The notes below the pieces were generated by a model that saw only the letters and a program-made list of their open reading frames with translations, was not told the DNA's origin and did not search any database. Source: Corallococcus interemptor (GTDB lineage Bacteria; Myxococcota; Myxococcia; Myxococcales; Myxococcaceae). Taken from it: 49,782 nt of DNA. The stretch lies in contig NZ_RAWM01000059.1 in NCBI RefSeq assembly GCF_003668875.1, forward strand, positions 1 to 49,782. Reading direction: 5' to 3'. Position 1 is the first letter of the stretch. Each line of letters opens with the position of its first letter. Of this stretch, positions 21,920 to 30,880 are shown piece after piece. The translations under genes were made by a program, and so were the position numbers.

Positions 21920-22735
21920 ATGACACTTCGACGCATGGTCATCGCCCTGGGGCTCGTCCTGGCCCCGCAAGCCGCGCTCGCGATGGATCCGCCCTGGAAG
22001 CAGGAGCAGAAGCTGCGCGACCGCATGGTGCTGGAGTCCGCCCAGGTGTGCGCGGACGGCAAGGGCCACTACACGGTCCTCATCCCCCACACCCCCGAGC
22101 ACGACGGCGAGCTGTACTACGGGGACGGCAAGACGTTCACGCAGGTGGCCCCCGTGGGCTACCCCGACAGCAAGGAGGGCATGTTCTTCGAGCCGCGCTT
22201 CTTCAACCCCAAGGCCAACGACAACTTCCGCGGCATGGACTACCGCGTCGTCTCCTATCTGCGGCTGAGCGACGACCTGAAGACGTGCACGCTCAGCTGC
22301 GGTGAGAAGAGCCTGCCGCAGCAGCCGGTGCCGGCGGATCAGGCCAAGGAGCTGCTGCGCAAGGCCACCTACCAGCCCAACCCGACGAAGTTCCAGCCGT
22401 ACGCGCTGCTGCGCGACGACAAGGGCGTGTACTACCTGGTGGAGCGCGGCATCGGCGCGGACAACAAGAGCTTCCGCATCTTCACGGGCCAGCGCGGCCA
22501 GGTGAAGCAGCAGAAGATGCTCAACGTCGTCACCGACTCGCGGGGCGAGATCTTCTCCACGCAGGGCGGCGACCTGCGCCTCGTGGTGGACCGCGAGGAG
22601 CCGTCGTTCTGGGTGGTGAAGAGCAAGCGCCAGAAGCTGCGCGCGGTGCCGGTGAACGAGAACCTGCCGTTCATCTACAACGAGCTGGGCGTCTACACGG
22701 GCGCGCGGCTGGGCACGCCCTGCGACGACGTGTAG
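21920..22735 (+). CDS. Unknown periplasmic protein
   Basis: A 271-residue protein with a classical signal peptide (MTLRRMVIALGLVLAPQAAL, cleavage expected after ALA at about residue 21). The mature protein is beta-rich with many aromatic residues and short repeated patterns of the type GDGKTF, DDKGVYYLVERG and TDSRGEIF, which could indicate a beta-propeller or beta-barrel-like fold. There are few Cys residues. No family was recognised. It follows the lipoprotein gene by 18 bases and ends at a weak hairpin before the convergent acetyltransferase gene. Cooperation with the preceding lipoprotein is inferred from spacing only. Confidence 0.75.
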   Translation: MTLRRMVIALGLVLAPQAALAMDPPWKQEQKLRDRMVLESAQVCADGKGHYTVLIPHTPEHDGELYYGDGKTFTQVAPVGYPDSKEGMFFEPRFFNPKANDNFRGMDYRVVSYLRLSDDLKTCTLSCGEKSLPQQPVPADQAKELLRKATYQPNPTKFQPYALLRDDKGVYYLVERGIGADNKSFRIFTGQRGQVKQQKMLNVVTDSRGEIFSTQGGDLRLVVDREEPSFWVVKSKRQKLRAVPVNENLPFIYNELGVYTGARLGTPCDDV

Positions 22736-22764
22736 TGCCGTAGGGCCGTACGGGCCCCGGGCAC
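22735..22764. terminator. Interrupted hairpin between convergent genes
   Basis: GTGCC (22735-22739) pairs with GGCAC (22760-22764), and GGGCC (22743-22747) with GGCCC (22753-22757), around a 5-base loop. No T-run follows on either strand. It sits exactly between two convergent genes, so a bidirectional terminator is possible, but the stem is short and GC-rich DNA forms such stems by chance. Confidence 0.3.
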
Positions 22765-22766
22765 GG

Positions 22767-25532
22767 TCAGCCGTTGAGCACCTTCACGGCCTTCACCATG
22801 TCCGGGGCCAGCTCCTCGTGTTCCAGGAGCGTGAACCCCAGCTTCTTGCTGACGGCCTGCATGCCGCGATTGCGCGTGAGGATGTCCGCGACGATGCGGC
22901 GCAGGCCCCAGTCCCTGCCAATCTCCACCAGCCGCCGCAAGAGCTCCGTGCCCAGGCCCAGCCGCTGCGCGGGGTCGCTCACGGTGATGGCGAACTCCGC
23001 GTCCTTCGTGCCGCGCAGGCGCGTGAGCCGGCCCACCGCGAGAATCTCTCCCCCACCCTTCCCGTCCGGTGACGGCCGCTCGGCGACGAGCGCCATCTCC
23101 CGCGCGTAGTCGTTGAAGCAGATGCGCGCCAGGCGCTCGTGGGCCACGCGCTGGCTGAGCTTCATCAGGCCCGCGTAGCGCATGAACACCGTCTGTTCGG
23201 ACAGTGCCTGGTGGAAGCGGCCCATGGCGGGCTCGTCCTCCGGGCGGATGGGGCGCACGAGCAGCTGCTCGCCGTTCTTCAGCGTGAGCAGCTTCGCGTA
23301 CTGGTGCGGGTACGGCTCGATGGCGAGCTTCGGCAGCGACGCGGCGCTGACGTCCGGCGGGTGCAGCACCACGCGCGCGTCCAGCGCGATGATGCGATCC
23401 CCGGAGACGAGCAGCGGGTTGATGTCCAGCTCGCGGATGAGGGGCTGCTCCACCACCAGCTGGCTGAAGCGCACCATCAGCCGCTCCAGCGCGGCCAGGT
23501 CCACGGGGGCCCGGCCGCGCACGCCCTTCAACGCATGGTGGATGCGCGTGCGCTCCATCATCCGGCGCGCCAGCGTGGTGGTGAGGGGCGGCAGGCCCAG
23601 GGCCCGGTCCTGCATCACCTCCACCAGCGTGCCGCCCGCGCCAAAGAGCAGCACCGGCCCGAACTGCGCGTCCAGGCTGCTGCCCAGAATCAATTCGTAG
23701 CCGTCCAGCTTCGCCATGGGCTGCACGGTGACGCCCTGGAACGCGCCGGACAGGCCGAGCCCGGTGAGCGCGTCGCGGATGGCGCGGAACGCTTCGCGCA
23801 CGTGCGCCTCGTCACGCAGGTCCAGCTTCACGCCGCCCACGTCCGTCTTGTGCGTCACCGTGAGCGAGTTCAGCTTGAGCACCACGGGGAAGCCCAGCGC
23901 GCGGGCCTTCTCCACGGCCTCGTCCTCGGACGTGGCCAGCCACGTCTCCACGGTGGGGATGCCGTAGGCGGCCAGCAGGCGCTTGGACTCGAACTCGGAC
24001 AACAGGGTGCGGCCGGAGGCGCGCGCTTCATCCACCAGCGCGCGCGCCACGTCGCTGCCTCCGGAGGGCTCCTCCGCCAGCGTGGGCGTTTCGTAGAGCC
24101 CGGCGATGTTGTCCGAGTACCGCCACATGTAGTTGAAGATGCGGGCCGCGGTGTCCGGGTAGCCGAAGGTCGGGATGCCCGCGTCGTTGAGGATGCGCTC
24201 GCCGGCGGCGACCTCCGAGCCGCCCATCCAGCTCGCGAGCACGGGCTTGCCGGGCAGCTTCGCGTACCCCTTGAGGCGGTCCGCAGTCTTGGTGGGCTCC
24301 GTCATGTCCTGCGGCGTGAGGATGACGAGCAGGCCGTCGCTGTTGGGGTCCGCGCCGGTGGTTTCAAGGGCCTTCGCGTAGCGCTCCGCGTCCGCGTCTC
24401 CCAGGATGTCCACCGGGTTGGCGTGGCTCCACGGCGCCGGCAGGAAGCCGTCCAGTTGCTTGCGGGTGTCGTCGGACAGCACGGCCAGCTCACCGCCGCC
24501 GGACACCAGCGCGTCCGTGGCGAGCACCGCGGGGCCGCCCGCGTTGGTGAGCAGCGTGAGCCTGCGGCCGGAGGGCCGGGGCTGGCGGGCCAGCACCTCC
24601 GCCATGTGGAACAGGTCCTCGATGGAGTCCACGCGCAGCACGCCCGCGCGGCGGAAGGCGGCGGAGAGCACTTCATCGCTGCCCGCGAGCGTGCCGGTGT
24701 GGGACGCGGCGGCCTGCGCGGCCTGCGCGGTGCGGCCGGCCTTGATGACGATGATGGGCTTGGTGAGGGCCACCTCGCGCGCGGCGGACAGGAAGGCGCG
24801 CGCGTCGCCGATGGACTCCATGTACAGCAGGATGGAGCGCGTCATCGGATCATCCGCGAGGAAGTCGATGAGGTCTCCCCAGCCCACGTCCAGCATGGAG
24901 CCCACGGAGACGAACGCGCTGAAGCCCACGGCCTCGCGCAGGCTCCAGTCCAGGATGGACGTGAGCAGCGCGCCGGACTGGCTGATGAAGGCCACGTTGC
25001 CGGGGCGGGCCATGCCCTTGGCGAAGGTGGCGTTGAAGCCGCTCGTGGGGCGCATCACGCCCAGGCAGTTGGGGCCGATGATGCGCAGGTTCGCGGCCTG
25101 GGCGATTTGAAGCACCTCCTGCTCCAGCCTCGCGCCCTCCGGGCCCGTCTCCTTGAAGCCGGCGGAGATGATGATGGCGCCCTTGACGCCGACCTCCGCG
25201 CACTCGCGGATGATGGCCGGCACGGACTTCGCGGGCGTGACGATGACGGCCAGGTCCACGGGCTCCGGCAGCGCGCGCAGGGAGGGCCACGCCTTGATGC
25301 CCAGGACGTTGGGGCGCTGCGGGTTCACCGGGTAGACGGTGCCGCCGAACGGGCTGCTGATGAGGTTCCAGAGGACGGTGCGGCCCACGCTGCCCGGGCG
25401 CTCGCTCGCCCCCACCACCGCGACGCTGCGGGGGGAGAAGATGACCTCCAGCGGCTGACGGGTCCGCTGATGGAGCAGGTCGATGGAGGGGTCCGTCCGG
25501 GCCGGGGGCGTGGCGGGGCGCTGCTCGTCCAT
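22767..25532 (-). CDS. ACD-GNAT fusion, PatZ-type protein lysine acetyltransferase
   Basis: A 921-residue protein combining an ADP-forming acyl-CoA synthetase-like body with a C-terminal GNAT domain, as in bacterial Pat/PatZ protein acetyltransferases that modify acetyl-CoA synthetase and other enzymes. In order: a CoA-binding Rossmann domain (about residues 25-150, [16 protein letters not shown]), a succinyl-CoA-ligase-like part (about 165-470, including NCLGVMRP and [13 protein letters not shown]), an ATP-grasp part (about 505-740, [19 protein letters not shown]), and GNAT (about 755-921, [20 protein letters not shown]). The ATG at 25532 is preferred over an upstream start. PatZ homologues have an inactive synthetase part; I cannot judge activity here. 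A free-standing acyl-CoA synthetase is excluded by the GNAT domain. Confidence 0.9.
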   Translation of the reverse strand: MDEQRPATPPARTDPSIDLLHQRTRQPLEVIFSPRSVAVVGASERPGSVGRTVLWNLISSPFGGTVYPVNPQRPNVLGIKAWPSLRALPEPVDLAVIVTPAKSVPAIIRECAEVGVKGAIIISAGFKETGPEGARLEQEVLQIAQAANLRIIGPNCLGVMRPTSGFNATFAKGMARPGNVAFISQSGALLTSILDWSLREAVGFSAFVSVGSMLDVGWGDLIDFLADDPMTRSILLYMESIGDARAFLSAAREVALTKPIIVIKAGRTAQAAQAAASHTGTLAGSDEVLSAAFRRAGVLRVDSIEDLFHMAEVLARQPRPSGRRLTLLTNAGGPAVLATDALVSGGGELAVLSDDTRKQLDGFLPAPWSHANPVDILGDADAERYAKALETTGADPNSDGLLVILTPQDMTEPTKTADRLKGYAKLPGKPVLASWMGGSEVAAGERILNDAGIPTFGYPDTAARIFNYMWRYSDNIAGLYETPTLAEEPSGGSDVARALVDEARASGRTLLSEFESKRLLAAYGIPTVETWLATSEDEAVEKARALGFPVVLKLNSLTVTHKTDVGGVKLDLRDEAHVREAFRAIRDALTGLGLSGAFQGVTVQPMAKLDGYELILGSSLDAQFGPVLLFGAGGTLVEVMQDRALGLPPLTTTLARRMMERTRIHHALKGVRGRAPVDLAALERLMVRFSQLVVEQPLIRELDINPLLVSGDRIIALDARVVLHPPDVSAASLPKLAIEPYPHQYAKLLTLKNGEQLLVRPIRPEDEPAMGRFHQALSEQTVFMRYAGLMKLSQRVAHERLARICFNDYAREMALVAERPSPDGKGGGEILAVGRLTRLRGTKDAEFAITVSDPAQRLGLGTELLRRLVEIGRDWGLRRIVADILTRNRGMQAVSKKLGFTLLEHEELAPDMVKAVKVLNG

Positions 25533-25672
25533 GGTGCGCTCTTCTTCGGTGGGGTGGCCGTACCGGAGCAATCTCCGGCAGACCCCCATCGTGCACCAGT
25601 TGTCAGGAAGGGGACGGGCCAGCGGACGCCTTCCCCCTCCCGTTCCTTATGCGACCGAACGGGCGGACGCCG

Positions 25673-26566
25673 TCACGAAGCGCGCGCCCGCTCCACCGCC
25701 GGCTTGAGCACGGTGCTGGCGAAGTGCTCCAGCGTGGTGGGCGTGGTGGTCTCCTTCGAGCGCGGCTCGGCCGGATCCATGCGCCCGTCCAGGACGGCGC
25801 CGTACATCTCCACGAAGGTGTCCGCCGCCCACGACGGCATGCCCGCGCCCAGCATCCCCTTGCGCACGTCCTCCAGCCCCACGCGCACGTACTTCACGGG
25901 CTGGCCCAGCACCTGGGTGAGGATGCTCGCGACCTCCGGGTAGGTGAGGTCCCTGGGCCCGTGCACGCCCACGTAGCGGTGGCCCGTCCAGGAGGTGTCC
26001 AGCAGGAACCCGGCGGCCTTGGCCGCGATGTCCGCCGTGGCGACCATGGGCAAGCGCTTCGTCTCCGCGTTGGGGCTGAAGAGGGCGCCCGCCTTCGCCA
26101 GGCCCTGCACGTCGCGCAGCAGGTTCTCCATGAAGAAGCCCGCGCGCAGGCTGACGACGTTCGGCGCCGCGGCCTGGAAGGCCTCTTCAATGGACTTGAG
26201 CACGGACACCGGCCCGGTGCCCGGCCCGGTCTGCGCGCCGATGCTGGAGATGAGGACCACGCGCTTCACGCCGTGCGCCTTCACGCGCTCCGCGGCCAGC
26301 CTGCCCGTGGCCGTCGCCCAGTCCTGGAAGTCCGGGCGCATGGCGGGAGGCGTCAGCCAGAACAACTCCTCCGCGCCGGCGAGCGCCGCGTCCAGCGTCG
26401 CCTGTTCGTCGATGGAGCCCTGCACCCACTTCGCGCCCTGCTTCACCAGGTCCGCCACCTTCTCCGCGGTGCGGGAGATGACGGTGACCTTGCGGCCCTC
26501 CTTCAGCAGCTTCTCCACGAGGGGACGACCGATGTTGCCGTTCGGGGTGTTGATGACGATGGACAT
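25673..26566 (-). CDS. NmrA/SDR-type NAD(P)-binding protein
   Basis: A 297-residue atypical short-chain dehydrogenase of the NmrA/QOR2 type. The N-terminus MSIVINTPNGNIGRPLVEKL carries the Gly-rich dinucleotide loop (GNIG), a basic patch EGRKVTVISR after the second strand suggests NADP, and further core motifs include LFWLTPPAMRPD and VVLISSIGAQ. It lacks the classical YxxxK dyad spacing, as NmrA proteins do; they may be redox sensors or quinone reductases. A good ribosome-binding site (GGAGG, 8 bases before the ATG) fixes the start. It diverges from a LysR gene across 84 bases containing a LysR-type palindrome, so it is probably the regulated target. Confidence 0.88.
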   Translation of the reverse strand: MSIVINTPNGNIGRPLVEKLLKEGRKVTVISRTAEKVADLVKQGAKWVQGSIDEQATLDAALAGAEELFWLTPPAMRPDFQDWATATGRLAAERVKAHGVKRVVLISSIGAQTGPGTGPVSVLKSIEEAFQAAAPNVVSLRAGFFMENLLRDVQGLAKAGALFSPNAETKRLPMVATADIAAKAAGFLLDTSWTGHRYVGVHGPRDLTYPEVASILTQVLGQPVKYVRVGLEDVRKGMLGAGMPSWAADTFVEMYGAVLDGRMDPAEPRSKETTTPTTLEHFASTVLKPAVERARAS

Positions 26567-26630
26567 GGGGTTTGCCTCCAGCGGCTTCGAGATGGGCTGA
26601 ACAGTGCCCCCAGGCCCCTCATGAGGCCAC

Positions 26631-26647
26631 TGCATGCTATGCATGCA
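26631..26647. promoter_or_regulatory. LysR-type palindrome between divergent genes
   Basis: TGCATGC (26631-26637) and GCATGCA (26641-26647) form a perfect inverted repeat with a 3-base centre. It contains a T-N11-A arrangement as in LysR binding boxes. It lies immediately before the LysR start chosen here and 64 bases upstream of the NmrA-type gene, which suits autoregulation and control of the divergent gene. Two in-frame ATGs inside or before it (26621, 26639) make the LysR start uncertain. Confidence 0.5.
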
Positions 26648-26650
26648 CCC

Positions 26651-27640
26651 ATGCGCCGCGCTCATGAGTCCCCGGCCGAGGTGGACCTCTCCGCCATCAA
26701 CCTCAACCTGCTGGTGGCGCTGGACGCATTGCTGAGAGAGGCGCACGTCACCCGCGCCGCCGCGCGCGTGGGGCTCACCCAGTCCGCCATGAGCCATGCG
26801 CTCGCGCAGCTGCGGGAGCTGTTGGGCGACGCGCTCCTCATCCGGGGCCAGGGCGGCATGGTGCTGACGCCCAGGGCGCAGCAGCTGGTCGCGCCGCTCA
26901 AGCGGGGGCTGGCGGAGCTGCGGCGGGCCCTGCGCGACGAGCCCCCCTTCGAGCCCGCCACCGCGACCCGCCGCTTCACCCTGGCCACGCGCGACTTCTT
27001 CGGGTCGGTGCTGCTGCCGGGCGCGCTGGAGCTGCTGGGCCGCGAGGCCCCGGGCGTGGACCTGTCCGTGCTGCACGTGGACAGCACCACCTTCTCCAGC
27101 CACCTGGAGACGGGCGAGGTGGACCTGGCCATCATCGTCGCGCCCTCGCCGTCCGGGCCCGGCCTGCGCCAGCAGAAGCTGCTCACCGAGGACTTCGTCT
27201 GCGTGGTGCGCGAGGACCACCCCACCGTGCGCCGCAAGCTGGACCTGGACACCTACCTGAAGCTGACCCACGTCCTCATCAGCCCGAAGGGCGGCGGCGT
27301 GGGCGCGGTGGACCTGGCCCTGGCCCGGCAGGGGCTGCCCCCGCGCCGCATCGCCGTGCGGGTGCCCTACTTCCTCATCGCCCCGCTGGTGGTGTCGCGC
27401 TCCGACCACGTCCTCACCGCGCCGCGCCGCCTCATCGACGCGTTCAGCAAGGCTTACGCGCTCAAGGTCTTCCCCCCGCCCATCGCCCTGCCCCCCTTCG
27501 ACATCCTCCAGGTCTGGCACGAGCGCTTCGACGGAGACCCCGCGCACCAGTGGCTGCGCGAGCTCGTGGCGCGGGCGGTCAACATGGGGTCTGAAAACAC
27601 CCGGAAGTTGCGAGGCGTACGGCGCGCGCCAGCTTCCTGA
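26651..27640 (+). CDS. LysR-family regulator (NodD/PcpR-like)
   Basis: A 329-residue LysR regulator. The HTH (about residues 18-78) reads LNLLVALDALLREAHVTRAA, then VGLTQSAMSHALAQLRELLG, the variant typical of the NodD/PcpR/NahR-like branch, where the helix starts with a Leu-rich LNLL motif. The effector-binding domain spans about 105-310 (RFTLATRDFFGSVLLPGALE; VDLAIIVAPS). ATGs at 26621, 26639 and 26651 are in frame; the last keeps the palindromic operator outside the coding region. Divergent from the NmrA-type oxidoreductase, it probably senses a small aromatic or redox-active ligand and controls that gene; the ligand is unknown. A longer frame upstream of 26621 is a shadow. Confidence 0.9.
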   Translation: MRRAHESPAEVDLSAINLNLLVALDALLREAHVTRAAARVGLTQSAMSHALAQLRELLGDALLIRGQGGMVLTPRAQQLVAPLKRGLAELRRALRDEPPFEPATATRRFTLATRDFFGSVLLPGALELLGREAPGVDLSVLHVDSTTFSSHLETGEVDLAIIVAPSPSGPGLRQQKLLTEDFVCVVREDHPTVRRKLDLDTYLKLTHVLISPKGGGVGAVDLALARQGLPPRRIAVRVPYFLIAPLVVSRSDHVLTAPRRLIDAFSKAYALKVFPPPIALPPFDILQVWHERFDGDPAHQWLRELVARAVNMGSENTRKLRGVRRAPAS

Positions 27641-27719
27641 CACTCGGGGGGCGCGGCACTGAACGTCAGTACACAGGTGGGGGAGCATCGCATGGGGGGC
27701 TTCGTGTAGGGTGCTCCGC

Positions 27720-28337
27720 ATGAATCCTGAGAAGCTTGTCTTCGCCCAGACCGTGGACGCGCTGTTCGTCCGAGCGCTGGAGAACCGCCTGACGCCCGCG
27801 TGCCGCGAGCACCTGAAGCGGGCGGGGCTGGACCTCGACAAAAAGCTGGAGCGCACCTACACCCTGGAGCAGTGGCGGGAGTTCCTGCGCATCGCGGCGG
27901 GCCACGTCTATGGCGGCGTGCCGGCGGAGGCCGCGTACTACTCGCTGGGCGAGCGCTTCATGGATGCCTACTTCGGCACCTTCTTTGGCCGGGCGCTCCT
28001 GGGCGTGGGCCGGCTGGCGGGCCCCCGGAGGATGCTGCTGCGGGCGGACGTGGGCTTTCGCGCCGGCAACAACTTCAGTGAAGTCAAAATCGTGGAGCGC
28101 GGCGCGACGTCGCTGGAGCTGTGGATGAACGACGTGCTGGCGGATCAGCCGACGTTCGCGGCGGGGCTGCTGGCGCGCGCGGTGGCGCTGTGCGGGGGCT
28201 GGCGGGTGGTGGCGCTGCCGGAGGAGTTCGACGGCACGGCGGCCACGTTCCACCTGCGCTGGAGCGAGGCCCCCGTCGAGACGGCGCTCAGCGCCACTGA
28301 GGATGGGTCCGCAGGCGACGCTCGACCTCAGGCGTGA
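27720..28337 (+). CDS. DUF2378 (TIGR02265) myxobacterial paralogue-family protein
   Basis: A 205-residue protein of the DUF2378 family, which is large in Myxococcales and nearly restricted to them. Recognisable parts are TVDALFVRALENRLTPACRE at the N-terminus, GVPAEAAYYSLGERFMDAYF in the middle, and the GRALLGVGRLAGPRRMLLRA segment followed by NNFSEVKIVE. The fold is reported only as a cytoplasmic alpha/beta protein and the function is unknown. The ATG at 27720 is preferred to a GTG three codons before. Its last 50 bases overlap the convergent methyltransferase gene, so both stop codons lie inside the other gene. Confidence 0.88.
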   Translation: MNPEKLVFAQTVDALFVRALENRLTPACREHLKRAGLDLDKKLERTYTLEQWREFLRIAAGHVYGGVPAEAAYYSLGERFMDAYFGTFFGRALLGVGRLAGPRRMLLRADVGFRAGNNFSEVKIVERGATSLELWMNDVLADQPTFAAGLLARAVALCGGWRVVALPEEFDGTAATFHLRWSEAPVETALSATEDGSAGDARPQA

Positions 28338-29133
28338 GGGTGCCCCCGTGCGGGGCCCGGGAGGACGAGCGCTCCCAGCGCTCCAGCCACCGGGTCCCCA
28401 GCGGGGCGGCCAGGGATTCGAAGCGGGTCGAGGCCACGGTGGTCTCCCCCTTGGTGCCGGTGGAAACACCGGCGCCCACGTAGAACCCCGCGAGCAGCAG
28501 CGTGACGCGGGTGGGCGTGGCCGCGCTGTAGGTCATCAGCAGGGCCCCCTCCCCGTCCTCGCGGCAGTGCCGGCGCACCCGGGCGAGCACGCCCTCGGTC
28601 CACATGTCCGGGTTGGACGCGGGTGAGAACGGGTCGAAGAAGACCAGGTCCGCCGGGGGCAGTTCGGACTCCAAGAAGGGCACGGCGTCCCCCAGCTTGA
28701 GCTCCCAGTGGATGCCGGGTTCGCTCCAGGTGCCGTGCTTCATGAGGCCTTCGCAGGCGTCGCGGAACGGCTGGAGGAAGGGGAAGCCCTCCGCGTCCGC
28801 GAGCGCGAGCCTCAGCGGGGCCAGGTCCACCTCGAAGCTGACGACGTGCAGGTCGCGGGCGCGGTCCGGGCCCAGCTCACGAGCGCGGGTGAGCGCGGCG
28901 ACGGCGTTGGTGGCGGCGCCCAGGCCCACGTCGTGGATGACGAGCGGCGGGCCGGGCTGCTTCAGGCGGTCCGCGAGTCCGGGCTGGTCCACGTAGAGGC
29001 GCAGGGCCTCCTGCCACGGGCCGACCGCGGGGTGCATGACCTCGCCATGGCCCAGGTGGCGCACGGCGCGGTGGCCGTTGCGCAGGGTGACGAGCTCGAA
29101 GTCGCCGTCGCGCGGATGGGAGGGCTCGGACAT
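28288..29133 (-). CDS. MnmC-like (MnmD/DUF752) SAM-dependent methyltransferase
   Basis: A 281-residue methyltransferase resembling the MnmC N-terminal (MnmD, DUF752) domain, which completes the mnm5s2U modification of the tRNA wobble uridine. Seen: the N-terminal half FELVTLRNGHRAVRHLGHGE and MHPAVGPWQEALRLYVDQPG; the SAM loop VIHDVGLGAATNAV; the acidic residue ending strand 2 (VVSFEVD); and ADLVFFDPFSPASNPDMWTE, where the family has DPF(S/A)P.xNP.mW. The FAD-dependent MnmC oxidase half is absent, as in stand-alone MnmD proteins. A good AGGAG precedes the ATG at 29133. The upstream extension of the frame to 30135 is a shadow. It overlaps the DUF2378 gene tail to tail by 50 bases. Confidence 0.85.
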   Translation of the reverse strand: MSEPSHPRDGDFELVTLRNGHRAVRHLGHGEVMHPAVGPWQEALRLYVDQPGLADRLKQPGPPLVIHDVGLGAATNAVAALTRARELGPDRARDLHVVSFEVDLAPLRLALADAEGFPFLQPFRDACEGLMKHGTWSEPGIHWELKLGDAVPFLESELPPADLVFFDPFSPASNPDMWTEGVLARVRRHCREDGEGALLMTYSAATPTRVTLLLAGFYVGAGVSTGTKGETTVASTRFESLAAPLGTRWLERWERSSSRAPHGGTLTPEVERRLRTHPQWR

Positions 29134-29181
29134 GGGGCTCCTGGCCTGGAGGGGACGTGTGGGAAAGGATGGGTGCCTAGC

Positions 29182-30159
29182 ATGACGACTCCAGGGCAGG
29201 AACATCGGGGCGCGCTTCACGGGGAGGACGTCCGGCACGGCGAGGCCCCGTTCGAGGGCGGCCGGGTGCGGCTGTCGCTGCGGGTGGAGTCCGGCACGGT
29301 GTTGGCGGCGGTGTGGGAGGCGCCGGTGCATGGGGGGCATCCACTGGCGGCGTGCCTGGAGGCGCTGTGTCAGAGCGCGGTGGGGATGGGGGTGGAGGTG
29401 TTCCTGCGCTTCGACGACTTCCACCTGCGGGCGGGGTGTCCGGAGGGGTTGGAGGCGACGGAGGAGGCGGGGCTGGCGGTGAAGGTGTTCCGGCTGGCGT
29501 TCAGCCAGTTCCATCCCCGGGCCACGGGGCCCGCGTACCTGTCGAGCGGGCTGGTGCTGGCGAAGCTGCCCCGGGGCGCGCGTCCGGAGTGGGACGAGCC
29601 GGGGTTCTACTTCGCGCACTACTACCGGGAAGAGCTGTGGGCGGAGGCGGTGGAGGAGGCCCGCCGGGGCGGCGTGCTGGGACCGCGCGCGGCGTGTGCG
29701 TACCTCGACGCGCTGCTGGCGAAGGCGGACGACGCGGTGGAGCTGGACTGGCCCGTGGAGCAGGGCGCGGCGACCTGGGACTGGCTGGTGCGCGTGTGCC
29801 TGCCGGCGGTGACGGGGAGCGAGGCGCGGACGCGGCAGCTGCTGGAGGGAGGGTACGGGGGCGCGAGCGGCACGGGGAGCTTCCCGTTCGGGCACCTGGA
29901 CGGAGGGGAGTGGCATCCCCCGGAGGGGCTGCCGGAGCCGGAGGGCGTGGGGCACGCGGAGTTCATCCTCGGGGACCTGGAGCACCTGCTGCCGGAGCTG
30001 CCGAAGGACGGCGTGCTGCTGGCCGCACCCCGGTGGATGGCGGTGGGGCAGACGCAGGACTCCCCTGCCCTGCGCCGGGCGGACATTTCGAGTGAAGAGG
30101 CCGGAGGCTTCGGCCTCTTCAACGCGGCGGCGCATGACGCGGGCGAAGACGATGATTGA
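29182..30159 (+). CDS. Hypothetical protein upstream of the toxin/immunity pair
   Basis: A 325-residue protein that I do not recognise. It is acidic, rich in Trp and Gly, mixed alpha/beta, and has no signal peptide or membrane segment. Notable patches are VSLRVESGTVLAAVWEA-like strands near residue 35, FLRFDDFHLRAG near residue 75, WDEPGFYFAHYYREELW around 135-150 and the C-terminal LGDLEHLLPELPKDG. The ATG at 29182 is chosen; the frame is open further upstream but there it runs antisense to the methyltransferase gene. Its stop overlaps the start of the lipoprotein toxin candidate by 8 bases, so the two may be cotranscribed, though it may simply be an unrelated upstream gene. Confidence 0.7.
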   Translation: MTTPGQEHRGALHGEDVRHGEAPFEGGRVRLSLRVESGTVLAAVWEAPVHGGHPLAACLEALCQSAVGMGVEVFLRFDDFHLRAGCPEGLEATEEAGLAVKVFRLAFSQFHPRATGPAYLSSGLVLAKLPRGARPEWDEPGFYFAHYYREELWAEAVEEARRGGVLGPRAACAYLDALLAKADDAVELDWPVEQGAATWDWLVRVCLPAVTGSEARTRQLLEGGYGGASGTGSFPFGHLDGGEWHPPEGLPEPEGVGHAEFILGDLEHLLPELPKDGVLLAAPRWMAVGQTQDSPALRRADISSEEAGGFGLFNAAAHDAGEDDD

Positions 30160-30880
30160 TGGCCGCTGGCTGGTGGCGGCACTGCTCTGCGTGTCGTGTG
30201 TTTCAGGTCCGGCGCGCTACGCGCAGACCACGGACACCGCGACCAGTGGCTGTCTGCGCAATCCCACCTGTTACACGCAGCCAGGAGACGAAGCGTTCCT
30301 CCCGTGGGTGGACCAGGCCGCCAGGGCCGCGGCCACCGCGGGAGCCGCGATGAAGGTCCTGGACGCGGCGGACGTGGCCCGCATCGAGCACCTGTTGGTG
30401 GAGTGCTCGAAGGAGGCGAACCTCGTCGTCAACGAACGCGAGTACGGCGAGGGGAAGATCCCGGACGACGCTGAGTGCAAGCGGGTGGTTGGCAGGAATC
30501 GCAAAGGCGAGCCCCTCACGCGGCAGATGGAGTTGGGCACCTTGAAACACGCGGTGGCCTTCGCCTGTGTTCAGCGAGAAGTCCTCAAGCTCTATCCCGA
30601 TCAAGTCTCCATCGAGCCACGCTTCGGCCTCGAATCGAGGAGCGGCAAGTACGCGTTGACGAGCGAGTGGGAGGGCTCCATGAAGCCGGACATCGTTCTG
30701 CATGCCTCCGGACAGCCTCAGCGAGTCCAGTGCATCTATGACTTCAAGTTCCCCTGCACCCGTTGGTCGAAAGAAAACCCACTGGAGGCGGTTCAGGGAC
30801 AGATGAAGGACTACGCAAAGCTTGGCGGCAACTGCAAGCCTGCCATTGTCACTCCACTGCAGGGAGTCATCCGTGAATGA
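30152..30880 (+). CDS. Lipoprotein with PD-(D/E)XK nuclease-like domain (SitA-like toxin candidate)
   Basis: A 242-residue protein. The N-terminus MIDGRWLVAALLCVSC is a type II signal sequence with Cys16 as the likely lipid site. The C-terminal part shows a PD-(D/E)XK pattern: an acidic helix end (SEWEG, about 171-175), Pro179-Asp180 in MKPDIVLH, Asp197-Phe-Lys199 in YDFKF, and a QxxxY motif (Gln217 to Tyr221) in GQMKDY. That set is typical of restriction-like nucleases. The downstream gene encodes a DUF3396 immunity-type protein and overlaps by 8 bases. This matches the SitA/SitI logic of Myxococcus, where lipoprotein toxins pass between cells by outer-membrane exchange. Base composition is visibly less GC-rich than in neighbours, suggesting acquisition. 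The toxic role is inferred. A start at 30134 is possible. Confidence 0.75.
   Translation: MIDGRWLVAALLCVSCVSGPARYAQTTDTATSGCLRNPTCYTQPGDEAFLPWVDQAARAAATAGAAMKVLDAADVARIEHLLVECSKEANLVVNEREYGEGKIPDDAECKRVVGRNRKGEPLTRQMELGTLKHAVAFACVQREVLKLYPDQVSIEPRFGLESRSGKYALTSEWEGSMKPDIVLHASGQPQRVQCIYDFKFPCTRWSKENPLEAVQGQMKDYAKLGGNCKPAIVTPLQGVIRE

Noticed and set aside
23139-25943. 934-codon plus-strand ORF opposite the ACD-GNAT gene
   Set aside because: Arg/His/Gln-rich shadow without motifs; the minus-strand frame has four recognisable domains.
25673-27856. 727-codon minus-strand frame spanning the NmrA gene and the LysR gene
   Set aside because: Only the part from the ATG at 26566 has protein-family features; the upstream part is antisense to the LysR gene.
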